Source: Candidatus Nitrosothermus koennekei (GTDB lineage: Archaea; Thermoproteota; Nitrososphaeria; Nitrososphaerales; Nitrosocaldaceae). From it: 64,000 bases of DNA. Under the pieces are notes generated by a model. The model saw only the letters and a list, made by a program, of their open reading frames with translations. It was not told the DNA's origin and made no database searches. A program made the position numbers and the translations under genes. The DNA is taken from NCBI GenBank assembly GCA_013538715.1, contig JACAFH010000001.1, positions 124,001-188,000 of the forward strand, in the 5' to 3' direction. Positions 18,977 to 27,975 of the stretch are shown piece after piece; within the stretch, counting starts at the first letter, position 1, and each line of letters starts with the position of its first letter.

Positions 18977-20137
18977 ATGATGGTAAGATTATTCTTATTT
19001 GAAGCTGGTATTGTAATGATAGATGGTATTAAAAGTATCAGATTTGATAAACAAACCATGCTAGATGAGTTTATGAATGTCATTAACGGGGAATATGATC
19101 TCTCTTTCCTAAAAGATGTTAAGGAAGATATCTATGCAAATCATCAGTCTATAGTAGATAAAGCAAGAGAGTATAGATTGAATGCACATCTAATGAAAAG
19201 CGATGAGATATTAGAAGCCCAATATAATAAGATAGAGATGATGATAAATTCTCATCTTGTTAATACAAAAGAGGAAGCAATAGAACTGATAAGAGAGTTT
19301 GCTATCAAATTATCAGAACTAAAGATAAGAGAGGCATCTACAAGAAGGGATCTACATATAATTCAAGCTATAAATGCCCTCGATGAGTATGATAAATTTA
19401 TAAATATACTCTCAGAGAGGATTAGAGAATGGTATGGATTACATTTTCCAGAGCTGAGTTCAATGATAGAGAATATCAACACATATACCGATATAGTGTT
19501 AATTGGGAAGAGAGATGAACTAACCTTAGAGTCACTTAATAACGAAAAAGCATCTCAAATAATAGATGCAGCAAAGAGTAGCAAAGGAGGAGATGTAACA
19601 GCAAATAGTATAAATGTTATGAAGGTAATAGCAAAAGAACTAAAGGCGTTAATAAGAGCAAGGGATATTATAGTAAGATATTTAGAAGATGAGATGGAAG
19701 AAACGGCTCCAAATGTTAAAGAATTGGTAGGTGCTAATATAGGTGCTAGGCTCATAGCAAAGGCTGGAGGTTTGGATAGACTAGCTACACTTCCAGCAAG
19801 TACTATACAAGTTCTTGGTGCAGAGAAAGCATTATTTAGAGCATTAAAGACTAGAAGTAAACCTCCAAAACATGGTATACTATTTCAACATGTATTGGTT
19901 CATACTTCTCCTTTATGGCAGAGAGGTAAGATTGCTAGAACATTAGCATCAAATATAGCACTAGCAGCAAGGATTGATCTATACAAAGGAATTAAAGATC
20001 CAGAGTTACTTAAGAGGCTTGAGAGAAGGATAGAAGAGATAAGAGAGCGTTATAAAGAAATGCCAAAGAAGATAGAAGAGAAGCCCAAGAAAGAGTATAA
20101 GAGAAAGTGGAGGAAACATGATAAGAAGAGAAGATAA
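18977..20137 (+). CDS. nop5: Nop5 (Nop56/58) core C/D box RNP protein
   Basis: 386 aa. Scaffold of archaeal C/D box sRNPs guiding rRNA 2'-O-methylation; binds fibrillarin and L7Ae-bound sRNA. Seen: N-terminal fibrillarin-binding domain, a coiled coil (about 75-215) with REWYGLHFPEL, then the Nop domain GGLDRLATLPASTIQVLGAEKALFRAL and HGILFQHVLVHTSP-QRGKIARTLA, and a Lys/Arg-rich tail. TTTTTTATA near 18947-18955 is ~27 nt before the ATG. Overlaps flpA by 20 nt. Confidence 0.96.
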   Translation: MMVRLFLFEAGIVMIDGIKSIRFDKQTMLDEFMNVINGEYDLSFLKDVKEDIYANHQSIVDKAREYRLNAHLMKSDEILEAQYNKIEMMINSHLVNTKEEAIELIREFAIKLSELKIREASTRRDLHIIQAINALDEYDKFINILSERIREWYGLHFPELSSMIENINTYTDIVLIGKRDELTLESLNNEKASQIIDAAKSSKGGDVTANSINVMKVIAKELKALIRARDIIVRYLEDEMEETAPNVKELVGANIGARLIAKAGGLDRLATLPASTIQVLGAEKALFRALKTRSKPPKHGILFQHVLVHTSPLWQRGKIARTLASNIALAARIDLYKGIKDPELLKRLERRIEEIRERYKEMPKKIEEKPKKEYKRKWRKHDKKRR

Positions 20138-20801
20138 TATAGCATGGCTATATATAAATGGCGAAGAGAGATTATGTACTAGGAATTTAGCAAAGGGAGG
20201 AGTATATGGAGAGAGGATTATAGTTTATGAGGGTGAAGAGTATAGAGTATGGGATCCTTTTAGAAGTAAATTGGCGGCTATTATAATTAAAGGTTTAAAG
20301 AATATGCCTATTAAAAGAGGCACATCCGTATTATATCTTGGGGCATCTACTGGAACCACGGTAAGCCACATCTCGGATATAGTTGAGGATGGGATAGTAT
20401 TTGCTGTAGAACCCGCAGTAAGAGTTGCAAGAGAATTGTTAGAGAAAGTTGTTAAGAAGAGAAAGAATGTAATACCTATAATAGAAGATGCTAGAAAAGC
20501 ATTGTACCATTCTATATTTGGTAAAGTAGATGTTGTTTATTGTGATATAGCACAACCAGATCAGACAGAGATAGCCTTGATGAATTGTAAGAACTATTTG
20601 AAAGAGGAAGGATATCTAATGTTAGTAATAAAGAGTCGAAGTATAGACGTTACAAAGGAACCTAAAGATGTTATAAACGAGGAGATATCAAAATTGAGAA
20701 TGTTTGAGATATCAGAATCGATCAATCTAGAACCTTTTGATAAGGATCATGCAATGGTAATTGCAAGATATTCTTCACGCTCTTCCAAGAATATCTTATA
20801 A
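20118..20801 (+). CDS. flpA: fibrillarin-like rRNA 2'-O-methyltransferase
   Basis: 227 aa. Catalytic SAM-dependent methyltransferase of the C/D box sRNP. Seen: short N-terminal beta domain, the family segment YRVWDPFRSKLAAIIIKGL, SAM motif VLYLGASTGTTVSHISD, AVEPAVRVARELL, VDVVYCDIAQPDQTEI and LMLVIKSRSIDV. Overlaps the end of nop5 by 20 nt, so translation is likely coupled. Its last 80 nt overlap, on the other strand, the 3' end of the RNase HII gene; the usual family end is near HAMVIARY, with a nine-residue extension here. Confidence 0.96.
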   Translation: MIRREDNIAWLYINGEERLCTRNLAKGGVYGERIIVYEGEEYRVWDPFRSKLAAIIIKGLKNMPIKRGTSVLYLGASTGTTVSHISDIVEDGIVFAVEPAVRVARELLEKVVKKRKNVIPIIEDARKALYHSIFGKVDVVYCDIAQPDQTEIALMNCKNYLKEEGYLMLVIKSRSIDVTKEPKDVINEEISKLRMFEISESINLEPFDKDHAMVIARYSSRSSKNIL

Positions 20802-21363
20802 ATTCTGGATAGAAATTATTACTCATACAATTCGCTACGAACTCTCTAGTATAAGGATCGGAAGGATATCCAGATCCTATACTCCCATAACATCTTAACT
20901 TCTCTATAGCATTATCCCTATTTACTTTTGCTATTATAGATGCAGCAGATACCACTAGATTATCTCTATCTGCTTTATGCGAAGCATGAATTGTTGCATC
21001 ATACTCTATAGATTCTGCTATAATCTTTTCTAGTCTATCTGTCTTAACATCAAACGAGTCTATGTATATGAAATCACTTCTTGCTCTATCTATCAATTCT
21101 ATTATAGCATTAAGTTCTAACTTGTTAAGAGTGCTTCTATTATCTATCTCTCTAGCAGATAATTCTCTTACAACTATCTTATGTGCAATCTTCTCTATCT
21201 CATTAGCAAGAGTGCTTCTCTTCTTCTTACTTAGCATCTTCGAGTCTTTTACACCTAAAGATCTTAAAAGAGAGAGATCCTCCTCCTTAACTATTACATA
21301 TGCTATAACTAATGGACCAATAATAGATCCTCTCCCAGCTTCATCTATTCCAGCAATAAGCAT
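20722..21363 (-). CDS. rnhB: ribonuclease HII
   Basis: 213 aa. Cleaves RNA in RNA-DNA hybrids and at single ribonucleotides. Catalytic acidic residues lie in GIDEAGRGSIIGPLV (D6, E7), YIDSFDV and SHKADRDNLVVSAASIIAKVNRD; GSGYPSDPYTREF and SWKSVKNI mark the C-terminus. About 15 residues follow, encoded in the 80-bp antisense overlap with flpA. Starts 2 nt after the THEP1 gene; last gene of the acyl-CoA synthetase-THEP1-rnhB unit. Confidence 0.94.
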   Translation of the reverse strand: MLIAGIDEAGRGSIIGPLVIAYVIVKEEDLSLLRSLGVKDSKMLSKKKRSTLANEIEKIAHKIVVRELSAREIDNRSTLNKLELNAIIELIDRARSDFIYIDSFDVKTDRLEKIIAESIEYDATIHASHKADRDNLVVSAASIIAKVNRDNAIEKLRCYGSIGSGYPSDPYTREFVANCMSNNFYPEFIRYSWKSVKNILQLPLHDPYQKVLD

Positions 21364-21365
21364 AA

Positions 21366-21881
21366 TTAGATTCCTCTCTCCTTCCTAATTAATTTATCAA
21401 TAACCTCTGCTACTTTATCTCTATTGTCTAATCTTACCTCTATCAACATATCTGCCCTCTCTCTATACTCCTCTATCAATGGATCTTTTAATCTCTTATG
21501 AATGCTAAATATTCTATCAGCATTGCTATATAGCAGCATTCTTACTACATCTTTGAACTCTCTTGATTTAAATTCCATAGGACCTAGTTCATCACATATA
21601 ATTATCTCATACTCTTTACTTAATATATTAGCAGCAAATTTACATCCTTCCAAGTTAACGTGATACTTTCCAACCATTGGTCCTATTCCATCTATACTTG
21701 CCAATACTCTTCTCTCATTACTTACTATATCTATAAACTCAAATCCTATTCGAGAATTGTTACTCCTTATCTCTCTTGCTATAACTCCCCCAACTCTGTA
21801 TCTATGCTTTAATATGTTTATAAGATTAATAAGTACAGTAGTCTTACCCACACCAGGATCTCCAGTAATAAGTATAAGCAA
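21366..21881 (-). CDS. THEP1-family nucleoside-triphosphatase
   Basis: 171 aa P-loop NTPase. Walker A GDPGVGKTTVLINL near residue 7, GGVIAREIR (family strand/switch), Walker B IIICDELGPMEF near 95-107, and IFSIHKR. Biochemically such enzymes hydrolyse NTPs, especially ATP and GTP; the cellular role is not known. It lies 9 nt behind the acyl-CoA synthetase and 2 nt ahead of rnhB. Confidence 0.9.
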   Translation of the reverse strand: MLILITGDPGVGKTTVLINLINILKHRYRVGGVIAREIRSNNSRIGFEFIDIVSNERRVLASIDGIGPMVGKYHVNLEGCKFAANILSKEYEIIICDELGPMEFKSREFKDVVRMLLYSNADRIFSIHKRLKDPLIEEYRERADMLIEVRLDNRDKVAEVIDKLIRKERGI

Positions 21882-21890
21882 CTTAAAAAA

Positions 21891-23984
21891 TTATAGATTT
21901 AAGCCTATTCTAACATCAACCACTTTGCAACCTTTACCCTCTTCTAATACCATTACTGGATTCATATCTATCTCACTTATTTCAGGAAAATCATTTACTA
22001 GTTGTGACAATCTCTCTATACACTCTGCTAATTTTATTTTATCAGAAGGTTTCTCGCCTCTGACTCCATCTAATAGTTTACTCATTTTTATCTCATTTAT
22101 CATCCTTCTCGCCTCTTTATTTCCTATAGGTGCTAATCTAAATGTAACATCTTTAAGAACCTCTACATATATACCTCCTAATCCAAACATTACTATAGGA
22201 CCAAATTTTGGATCTTTTTTTGCTCCAATGATTACCTCTTTGCCATTTTTAACCATCTCCTCTACTAAAATACCAGTTATTCTTGCATTAGGATTATATC
22301 TCTTAACATTTGAGATTATTGTATTATATGCCTCTCTAACTTCTCTTTCATCCCTAAGATTAACCTTAACCGCTCCTGCGTCAGACTTGTGAATTATATC
22401 TGGTGATACAATCTTTAATACAAGTGGATATCCTATATTCTTAGCTGCTATCACAGCATCCTCTTCGTTATTTACAACTCTTCTAGATGGTATGGGTAAT
22501 CCATATGCTTTTAATATCTCATATCCTTCCTCTTCTAAGAGATTTGCTCTTCCTTCCCTCTTTGCTCCATCTATTATGCTCTTTACCGCCTCTTTAGATA
22601 CATTCTTTGGATTTATAATATCATCATCCTCTTCTAACCATCTTCTATAATCATACATCCTCTTCAACGCTTTTATAGCTAATTCAACATACATATAATG
22701 AGGTATACCACCTTCAGCCATTATCTTCTTATTCTCACTACCCTCTGCTAGACCCATCAGACTTGCAACTATAGTTTTATTAGTGCTCTTCATATCAGTT
22801 ATTACATTTGCTAATCCATTATAGTCTAGTGTTGCAGATGGTGTGCACATAACTATGCATGAGCCTACATTCTTATGATTTAATACTAGTGATAAAACCT
22901 TCTTAAATCTTGTGTAATCTGCATCACCAACTATATCTACTGGATTTCTTGGAGAACCATACGATGGTATTACTTCTTCTATCTTACTCCTAATATCACT
23001 AATATCAGCTAATTTTAATGAATGAAGAGAGAGATAATCTGTAGCTATTATTCCAGGTCCTCCAGCATTAGTAACTATTACAACACCATCCTGAGGCAAT
23101 GGCATCTTAGCAAATGCTGTTGCATAATCAAACAGCTCTTGCATGCCATCCACTCTAATAGCTCCAGCTTGTCTTAATATAGCATCATATATCTCATCAG
23201 AACCCATTAATGCACCTGTATGACTCATAGCAGCTTTTGCTCCCTCTGGAGTCCTCCCTGATTTAAGAACAAGAACAGGAATCTTTAACTCCTTAGTTAT
23301 CTTTTTACATACATTAACAAACCTTTTTCCATCCATTATCTCTTCCAGATACATAACTATAACTTTAGTCTCTTTACTCTCCATAAGCATCTCTAGTATA
23401 TCACATTCATCAAAGTCAACTTTATTGCCTATACTTACAACTGCAGAGAAACCTATATCCTGAGCTATGGCATCTTCAACCAAGGCAGCGCAAATGGCAC
23501 CAGATTGTGATACGAGAGCGATATTGCCACTCTTTGGTGTAACCTTTAGAAATGTTGAGTTCATCATAGTATCTGGAGAAAGATTCATTACACCTAGACA
23601 ATTTGGACCTATTATTCTTATTCCATACCTCTTTCCAATCTCTTTTATCTGTTCTTGAAGTATCTCTCCTTCTCCTCCAATCTCTTTAAAACCAGCAGTT
23701 ATTATTATTGCACCCTTGATCCCTTTCTTACCACATTCTTCTAGAACCATAGGTACAATCTTACTTGGTGTTGCAATAACTGCAAGATCTATCTTTTCAT
23801 CAACATCTAAAACACTCTTATAAGCCTTAATACCAAATACTGTATCACTTGATGGTGTTATAGGAAATATCTTACCCTTATATCCATTCTTTATATTAGT
23901 TATTATTGCTTTACCTATACTGCCACTCTTCTCAGAGGCTCCTATTACTGCTATTGACTTTGGATTCATGAATGTTGATGTCAT
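21891..23984 (-). CDS. fused ADP-forming acyl-CoA synthetase
   Basis: 697 aa. Residues 1-460 hold the CoA-binding and ligase alpha part (MNPKSIAVIGASEKSGSIGKA, GPNCLGVMNL, SQSGAI, phospho-His motif MSHTGALMGSDE, NAGGPGIIATDYL); residues 480-697 are the ATP-grasp beta part (LPIPSRRVVNN, GYPLVLKIVSPDIIHKSDAGAV, MFGLGGIYVEVLKDVTFRLAPI). Converts an acid plus CoA and ATP to acyl-CoA, ADP and Pi. In ammonia-oxidising Nitrososphaerota close relatives activate 3-hydroxypropionate or 4-hydroxybutyrate in the HP/HB carbon-fixation cycle; acetate is another possible substrate. I cannot tell which from sequence alone. First gene of a three-gene unit. Confidence 0.9.
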   Translation of the reverse strand: MTSTFMNPKSIAVIGASEKSGSIGKAIITNIKNGYKGKIFPITPSSDTVFGIKAYKSVLDVDEKIDLAVIATPSKIVPMVLEECGKKGIKGAIIITAGFKEIGGEGEILQEQIKEIGKRYGIRIIGPNCLGVMNLSPDTMMNSTFLKVTPKSGNIALVSQSGAICAALVEDAIAQDIGFSAVVSIGNKVDFDECDILEMLMESKETKVIVMYLEEIMDGKRFVNVCKKITKELKIPVLVLKSGRTPEGAKAAMSHTGALMGSDEIYDAILRQAGAIRVDGMQELFDYATAFAKMPLPQDGVVIVTNAGGPGIIATDYLSLHSLKLADISDIRSKIEEVIPSYGSPRNPVDIVGDADYTRFKKVLSLVLNHKNVGSCIVMCTPSATLDYNGLANVITDMKSTNKTIVASLMGLAEGSENKKIMAEGGIPHYMYVELAIKALKRMYDYRRWLEEDDDIINPKNVSKEAVKSIIDGAKREGRANLLEEEGYEILKAYGLPIPSRRVVNNEEDAVIAAKNIGYPLVLKIVSPDIIHKSDAGAVKVNLRDEREVREAYNTIISNVKRYNPNARITGILVEEMVKNGKEVIIGAKKDPKFGPIVMFGLGGIYVEVLKDVTFRLAPIGNKEARRMINEIKMSKLLDGVRGEKPSDKIKLAECIERLSQLVNDFPEISEIDMNPVMVLEEGKGCKVVDVRIGLNL

Positions 23985-24041
23985 AGCGTAAAGCTTGATA
24001 AGTGTGACATAAATAGTTATTGTTAAATAAAAAGGGAGATT

Positions 24042-24326
24042 TTATACTCTTCTCTCCTCTGGTAATAGACCGATACCTTCTCTCTCATAATACTTTTCTA
24101 GCTCTGCCACCCAAGCTTCTCTTGCTCCTATACCTTTCCTCTTTGTCCAAAATGCAATAATGCTAAGTAAGAATACACCAAACATCATTGTACCAACTAT
24201 GTAGATCATTACATCGAAGAAGAGAGGGTCAAATTGCGGTCCTATCTGTCCAGCCACGCTTTCTAACAATCCTCCTAACAATGCAAATATGCCAGCCATG
24301 GCATCCATCATTACTAGTATAATCAT
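24042..24326 (-). CDS. small two-helix membrane protein
   Basis: 94 aa. Hydrophobic helices at about residues 5-27 and 37-61, followed by a basic stretch WTKRKGIGAREAW and a charged amphipathic C-terminal helix that would lie in the cytoplasm. No catalytic motif. A TATATTTAAAG box on the minus strand near 24352-24362 supports a start at or near 24326; a second ATG-ATG at 24311 is possible. It precedes nothing on its strand within 50 nt. Function unknown. Confidence 0.6.
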   Translation of the reverse strand: MIILVMMDAMAGIFALLGGLLESVAGQIGPQFDPLFFDVMIYIVGTMMFGVFLLSIIAFWTKRKGIGAREAWVAELEKYYEREGIGLLPEERRV

Positions 24327-24411
24327 ACGAGCATATATACATTTCTTCTTCTTTAAATATAATTATAATATATTAACAATGAACCTTATTATGATATAGC
24401 ATCTAACAAAT

Positions 24412-24621
24412 TTATCTATGTTTATGATAAAGTATCTTATTATCCTTTCTTATATATACTATCCTAGTTATAGGTATAAGATTTAGATTATCTGACTCTT
24501 TCATAAATTGTAAAAGCGGTAACTCTTTTATCTTATCAAAATCTCTATATCCAATAAAATAAAGTGATGGATCATCAGAGTATATAGCTTTACTTATTAT
24601 CTCTCTTAATGCACCTTTCAT
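24412..24621 (-). CDS. DUF504 (UPF0248)-like protein
   Basis: 69 aa. The pattern LYFIGYRDFDKIKELPLLQF ... IPITRIVYIRKDNKILYHKH fits the small archaeal DUF504 family, which ends in a similar IP-x-HRI-x-x-I motif. Here Thr replaces the usual His. Possibly RNA-binding; no established function. Its ATG overlaps the stop of the preceding DUF1059 gene (TAATG), so the two are translationally coupled. Confidence 0.6.
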   Translation of the reverse strand: MKGALREIISKAIYSDDPSLYFIGYRDFDKIKELPLLQFMKESDNLNLIPITRIVYIRKDNKILYHKHR

Positions 24622-24788
24622 TACTTGATCGCTTTCTTTACCTTCTCAGCAAGATCTGGTGTAATCTCTGATATGTTATGAGCATATTTTGCATGAACCT
24701 TTGCTATCTCCATCGCTTCATTCTCATTGCTAACATTTTTAATCTCAAAATCACAGTTCATTCCAACATCTTTGCACTTGAATTTCAT
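24621..24788 (-). CDS. DUF1059-like small protein
   Basis: 55 aa, read from the sequence: it begins MKFKCKDVGMNCDFEIKN and ends LAEKVKKAIK. The KCKDVGMNCDFEI opening with two cysteines, followed by HAKYAH and EITPDL, matches the short DUF1059 family found in archaea and actinobacteria. The cysteines and histidines might bind a metal; function unknown. Overlaps the DUF504-like gene by TAATG. Confidence 0.65.
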   Translation of the reverse strand: MKFKCKDVGMNCDFEIKNVSNENEAMEIAKVHAKYAHNISEITPDLAEKVKKAIK

Positions 24789-24862
24789 ATCATTACTTCT
24801 ATTATTTATATTATAAAGTTTTTCATTAAATAATAAAATTTGAAATAATAATAATTAATAGA

Positions 24863-25351
24863 TTATTGTGTATAATTTAATAATCCACCAGCATCTATTA
24901 TCTTCTTTATAAGTTCTGGAAATGGTTTTATCTTATATACTCTCTTCTTTGTAAGATTTCTTACTTCATTCTTCTCTATATCTATCTCTAACTCATCCTT
25001 ATCACTTATATCATTATATGCTTCTCTATCTATCTCTATTGGTAATAAATGTGCACCATCTATACAATTCCTATAAAATATTCTTGCGAATGATAATGCT
25101 AATACTGCTCTTATACCAGCATGCTTTAATGCTATTGGTGCATGTTCCCTACTAGAACCACATCCAAAGTTATTACCAGCAACTAAGATATCTCCATCTT
25201 TTACCTTTCTAATAAAGTTAACATCCAATCCTTCCATTGCATGTTTGCCTAATTCATTCGGGTCCATGATCTTTAGATACGGTCCTGGGATTATAACGTC
25301 TGTATCTATATTATCTTTTTCGTATTTATGAGCAATTCCCCTCTGCATCAT
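24863..25351 (-). CDS. leuD: 3-isopropylmalate dehydratase small subunit
   Basis: 162 aa swivel domain of an aconitase-type hydro-lyase. Seen: DNIDTDVIIPGPYL at the start and the substrate-specificity loop NNFGCGSSREHAPIALKHAG, then SFARIFYRNCIDGAHLLPI. Leucine biosynthesis is the default assignment; homoaconitase is the alternative. Coupled to leuC by an ATGA overlap. Confidence 0.88.
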   Translation of the reverse strand: MMQRGIAHKYEKDNIDTDVIIPGPYLKIMDPNELGKHAMEGLDVNFIRKVKDGDILVAGNNFGCGSSREHAPIALKHAGIRAVLALSFARIFYRNCIDGAHLLPIEIDREAYNDISDKDELEIDIEKNEVRNLTKKRVYKIKPFPELIKKIIDAGGLLNYTQ

Positions 25352-26619
25352 ATATCCCTCGGATCTGTTATTTTACCTTTCAATGCACTTGCAGCAACTA
25401 CTTGAGGTGACGCTAAGTACGTCTTTGATTCTACATGTCCCATTCTTCCTGGAAAGTTTCTATTTGTAGTGCTAACACAAACCTCATCTTTTGCTAATAC
25501 ACCCATGTGTGCGCCACAACATGCTCCACATGTTGGTGGGCCTATAACAGCTCCAGCATCCATGAATATATCAAGTAATCCATTCTTCATTGCTTTATGA
25601 TAGATTGATTGTGTAGCAGGAAGAACCTCTAACCTTACTTTGCTCTTCCTACCTTTTAATATCTTTGCTGCGGCTAAGAGATCTGTATACTTTGCTCCTG
25701 TACATGATCCTATGTATGCCTTGTCTATCTCAATATTACTAACCTCTCTAGCAGTAGATATATTTGCTGGTGAGTGTGGTTTTGCTACTATAGGTTCTAG
25801 TTCATCTACATAATATTCATATATAGCATGATATTGAGCATCGCTATCACTCTTTATAAGATCAAACTTTGCATCAGGTCTTCTCTCTCTTATATACTCA
25901 ATAGTCTTTTGATCTGGATCTATTATGCCATTCTTTGCTCCACATTCTGTAGTCATATTTGTTAATGTAAATCTCTCCTCCATTGGCATGTTAGTTATAG
26001 CCTCTCCAGTGAATTGTATAGCTTTATAATTACCAAACTCAGTTCCATGATCTCCTATGATCTTTAAAATCATATCTTTTGCCATTATGTATGGTGGTAT
26101 CTCCCCATTCATTTTGAAGAGTATAGTCTCTGGAACTCTAAACCATATCTTACCATGTAATAACACATATGCTACATCTGTATGCCCCATACCAGTAGCA
26201 AAGCAGCCTAATGCACCAGTTGTATTTGTATGAGAATCCCCTCCTACATAAACCTCTCCAGGTAATACCATTGCCTCTTCATGAGATAATGTATGACATA
26301 TACCATATTGCCCCATGCCATATCTAAAATGCTTCTCTATTCCAAACTCTTTTGAGAACTTATCTAACATAACCAAATTTTGTGCTGCTATCTTATCAAC
26401 CGCTGGAACGAAATGATCCTCTGTTATCCATACTCTATCAGCATCCCATATCTTTTCTACTCTCTTTCCTCTCTTCTCTAACTCCTTCAATACAGTAATA
26501 ACCCCAGGTCCTGATACATCATGTACCATTACTTTATCTACTTTAGCAAATACAACATCGCCAGGTTCAACTCTACTTCTATTTGATGCCTTTGCCAATA
26601 TCTTCTCTGTTATATTCAT
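25348..26619 (-). CDS. leuC: 3-isopropylmalate dehydratase large subunit
   Basis: 423 aa from the ATG at 26619. An in-frame ATG at 26646 would add nine hydrophobic residues absent from the family; MNITEKILAKASNR is the usual opening. The 4Fe-4S ligands are the Cys in YIGSCTGAKYTDL and the two in GPPTCGACCGAHMG; GDSHTNTTGALG and HVESKTYLASPQVVAASALKG are also clear. With leuD forms the isomerase of leucine synthesis. It follows pgk by about 36 nt on the same strand. Confidence 0.92.
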   Translation of the reverse strand: MNITEKILAKASNRSRVEPGDVVFAKVDKVMVHDVSGPGVITVLKELEKRGKRVEKIWDADRVWITEDHFVPAVDKIAAQNLVMLDKFSKEFGIEKHFRYGMGQYGICHTLSHEEAMVLPGEVYVGGDSHTNTTGALGCFATGMGHTDVAYVLLHGKIWFRVPETILFKMNGEIPPYIMAKDMILKIIGDHGTEFGNYKAIQFTGEAITNMPMEERFTLTNMTTECGAKNGIIDPDQKTIEYIRERRPDAKFDLIKSDSDAQYHAIYEYYVDELEPIVAKPHSPANISTAREVSNIEIDKAYIGSCTGAKYTDLLAAAKILKGRKSKVRLEVLPATQSIYHKAMKNGLLDIFMDAGAVIGPPTCGACCGAHMGVLAKDEVCVSTTNRNFPGRMGHVESKTYLASPQVVAASALKGKITDPRDI

Positions 26620-26655
26620 AAGTATTATAGAGTATAAAATACTCATTAAAATATG

Positions 26656-27858
26656 TTAGCATGATTTATTGATTCTAGCCGCTGCTTCTTTTAGACTTTC
26701 TAACATAGGTAAACGTTTTCCAGCAAGATATAATACTAATGCACCCCCCGCTGTACTTATATGATCTATCTTCTCTGCTAACTTATATCTGTGTAATGCA
26801 GCGTTTAGATGTCCACCACTTATTATACTTGTGCAAAAGGATGACGCTATTACATCTAACAACTCTTTAGTTCCATATGCATAATCTTCCTTCTCAAATG
26901 CTCCTGCTGGTCCACTCATAAATACAGTTCCTGCACTATTTATTATCTTTGAGTAATGCTTAATTGTTTTATGACCTATATCAAGCGCTTTGTCTTCCTT
27001 CTCTAACTCTTTAACATCCTTCTCCTTTCTTTCACCATTATTATTTATTGCATAATCTAATGGAACCTCTATTATATTTGGATATTTCGTTAATAATTTC
27101 TTAGCCTTTTCAACTTGTGAATCATCCTGATCTAAGTTCTTTAGTTGTCCTAAAGCCTTTAGAAATACTAGAGAGATGAGACCTGTTAGCAATACCTTAT
27201 CAGCTCTACCGCTTGATACAAGTGTATCTATAGCCTCTAATCTATCAGATACTTTAGCACCTCCTAGCACTACTACAAATGGAGATTTTGATATAGTAAG
27301 TATCTCATCTAATGTATTTACCTCCCTTGCAACTATCTTACCAGCTAATGCAGGAAGTTTGTGAGAAAATCCTACAATAGATGGATGTGCTCTATGAGCA
27401 CTAGGGAAACAGTCCAATACACATACATCGAAATAATCTGCTAAGCGCTTAACCATAACTGTGTTAGCAGCTTCACTAAAGGAGTATTCATAATTCTCTT
27501 CTGCACAAAATCTTAGATTATCCAAGAGCAATATCTCCCCATCATTCATATTTTTTATCATCTTTCTCGCCTCTGGGCCTATTACATCTTCTACAAACTC
27601 TACTCTTCTGTTAAGTAATCTTGATAATATCTCAGCATGTTGATGCATATCAATATAATCATATCTGCCTACTCTCCCTTGATGTGATGCTACAACAACT
27701 TTACTCTCTTTTAATGCATTTATACTCTCACATGCCTCTTCTATTCTACTAAATTCTATTATTTTAGATGTATCAGGCTCTATAGGACAATTCATATCTA
27801 CTCTTAAAAAGACGGTTTTTTTACTTGTATCAAAATCCTCTAAAGTTAATATCTTCAT
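26656..27858 (-). CDS. pgk: phosphoglycerate kinase
   Basis: 400 aa from the ATG at 27858. A longer frame from TTG at 27882 is unlikely, since AATTAAAAG near 27881-27889 sits ~27 nt from the ATG and MKILTLEDFD is the normal start. Seen: FLRVDMNCPIE, ASHQGRVGRYDYIDM (substrate His/Arg), LLDNLRFCAEENYE, AHRAHPSIVGF, VVVLGGAKVSDRLEAI, and SGPAGAFEKEDYAYGTKE. Interconverts 1,3-bisphosphoglycerate and 3-phosphoglycerate, mainly for gluconeogenesis in autotrophic archaea. Archaeal in length. Confidence 0.95.
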   Translation of the reverse strand: MKILTLEDFDTSKKTVFLRVDMNCPIEPDTSKIIEFSRIEEACESINALKESKVVVASHQGRVGRYDYIDMHQHAEILSRLLNRRVEFVEDVIGPEARKMIKNMNDGEILLLDNLRFCAEENYEYSFSEAANTVMVKRLADYFDVCVLDCFPSAHRAHPSIVGFSHKLPALAGKIVAREVNTLDEILTISKSPFVVVLGGAKVSDRLEAIDTLVSSGRADKVLLTGLISLVFLKALGQLKNLDQDDSQVEKAKKLLTKYPNIIEVPLDYAINNNGERKEKDVKELEKEDKALDIGHKTIKHYSKIINSAGTVFMSGPAGAFEKEDYAYGTKELLDVIASSFCTSIISGGHLNAALHRYKLAEKIDHISTAGGALVLYLAGKRLPMLESLKEAAARINKSC

Positions 27859-27975
27859 TACTGTATTTTTCTTAATAGTCAATTAAAAGTTTTACGATCA
27901 TGATATTCTAAATATATTAAACTCATTTATGAATATTATTTATAACGATACTCTTCTCTAAGCTATCTATATAAA

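Noticed and set aside
24042-24326. Accessory subunit of ammonia monooxygenase (AmoX/Y/Z type)
   Set aside because: Only size and membrane character fit; no amo genes nearby and no recognisable sequence match.
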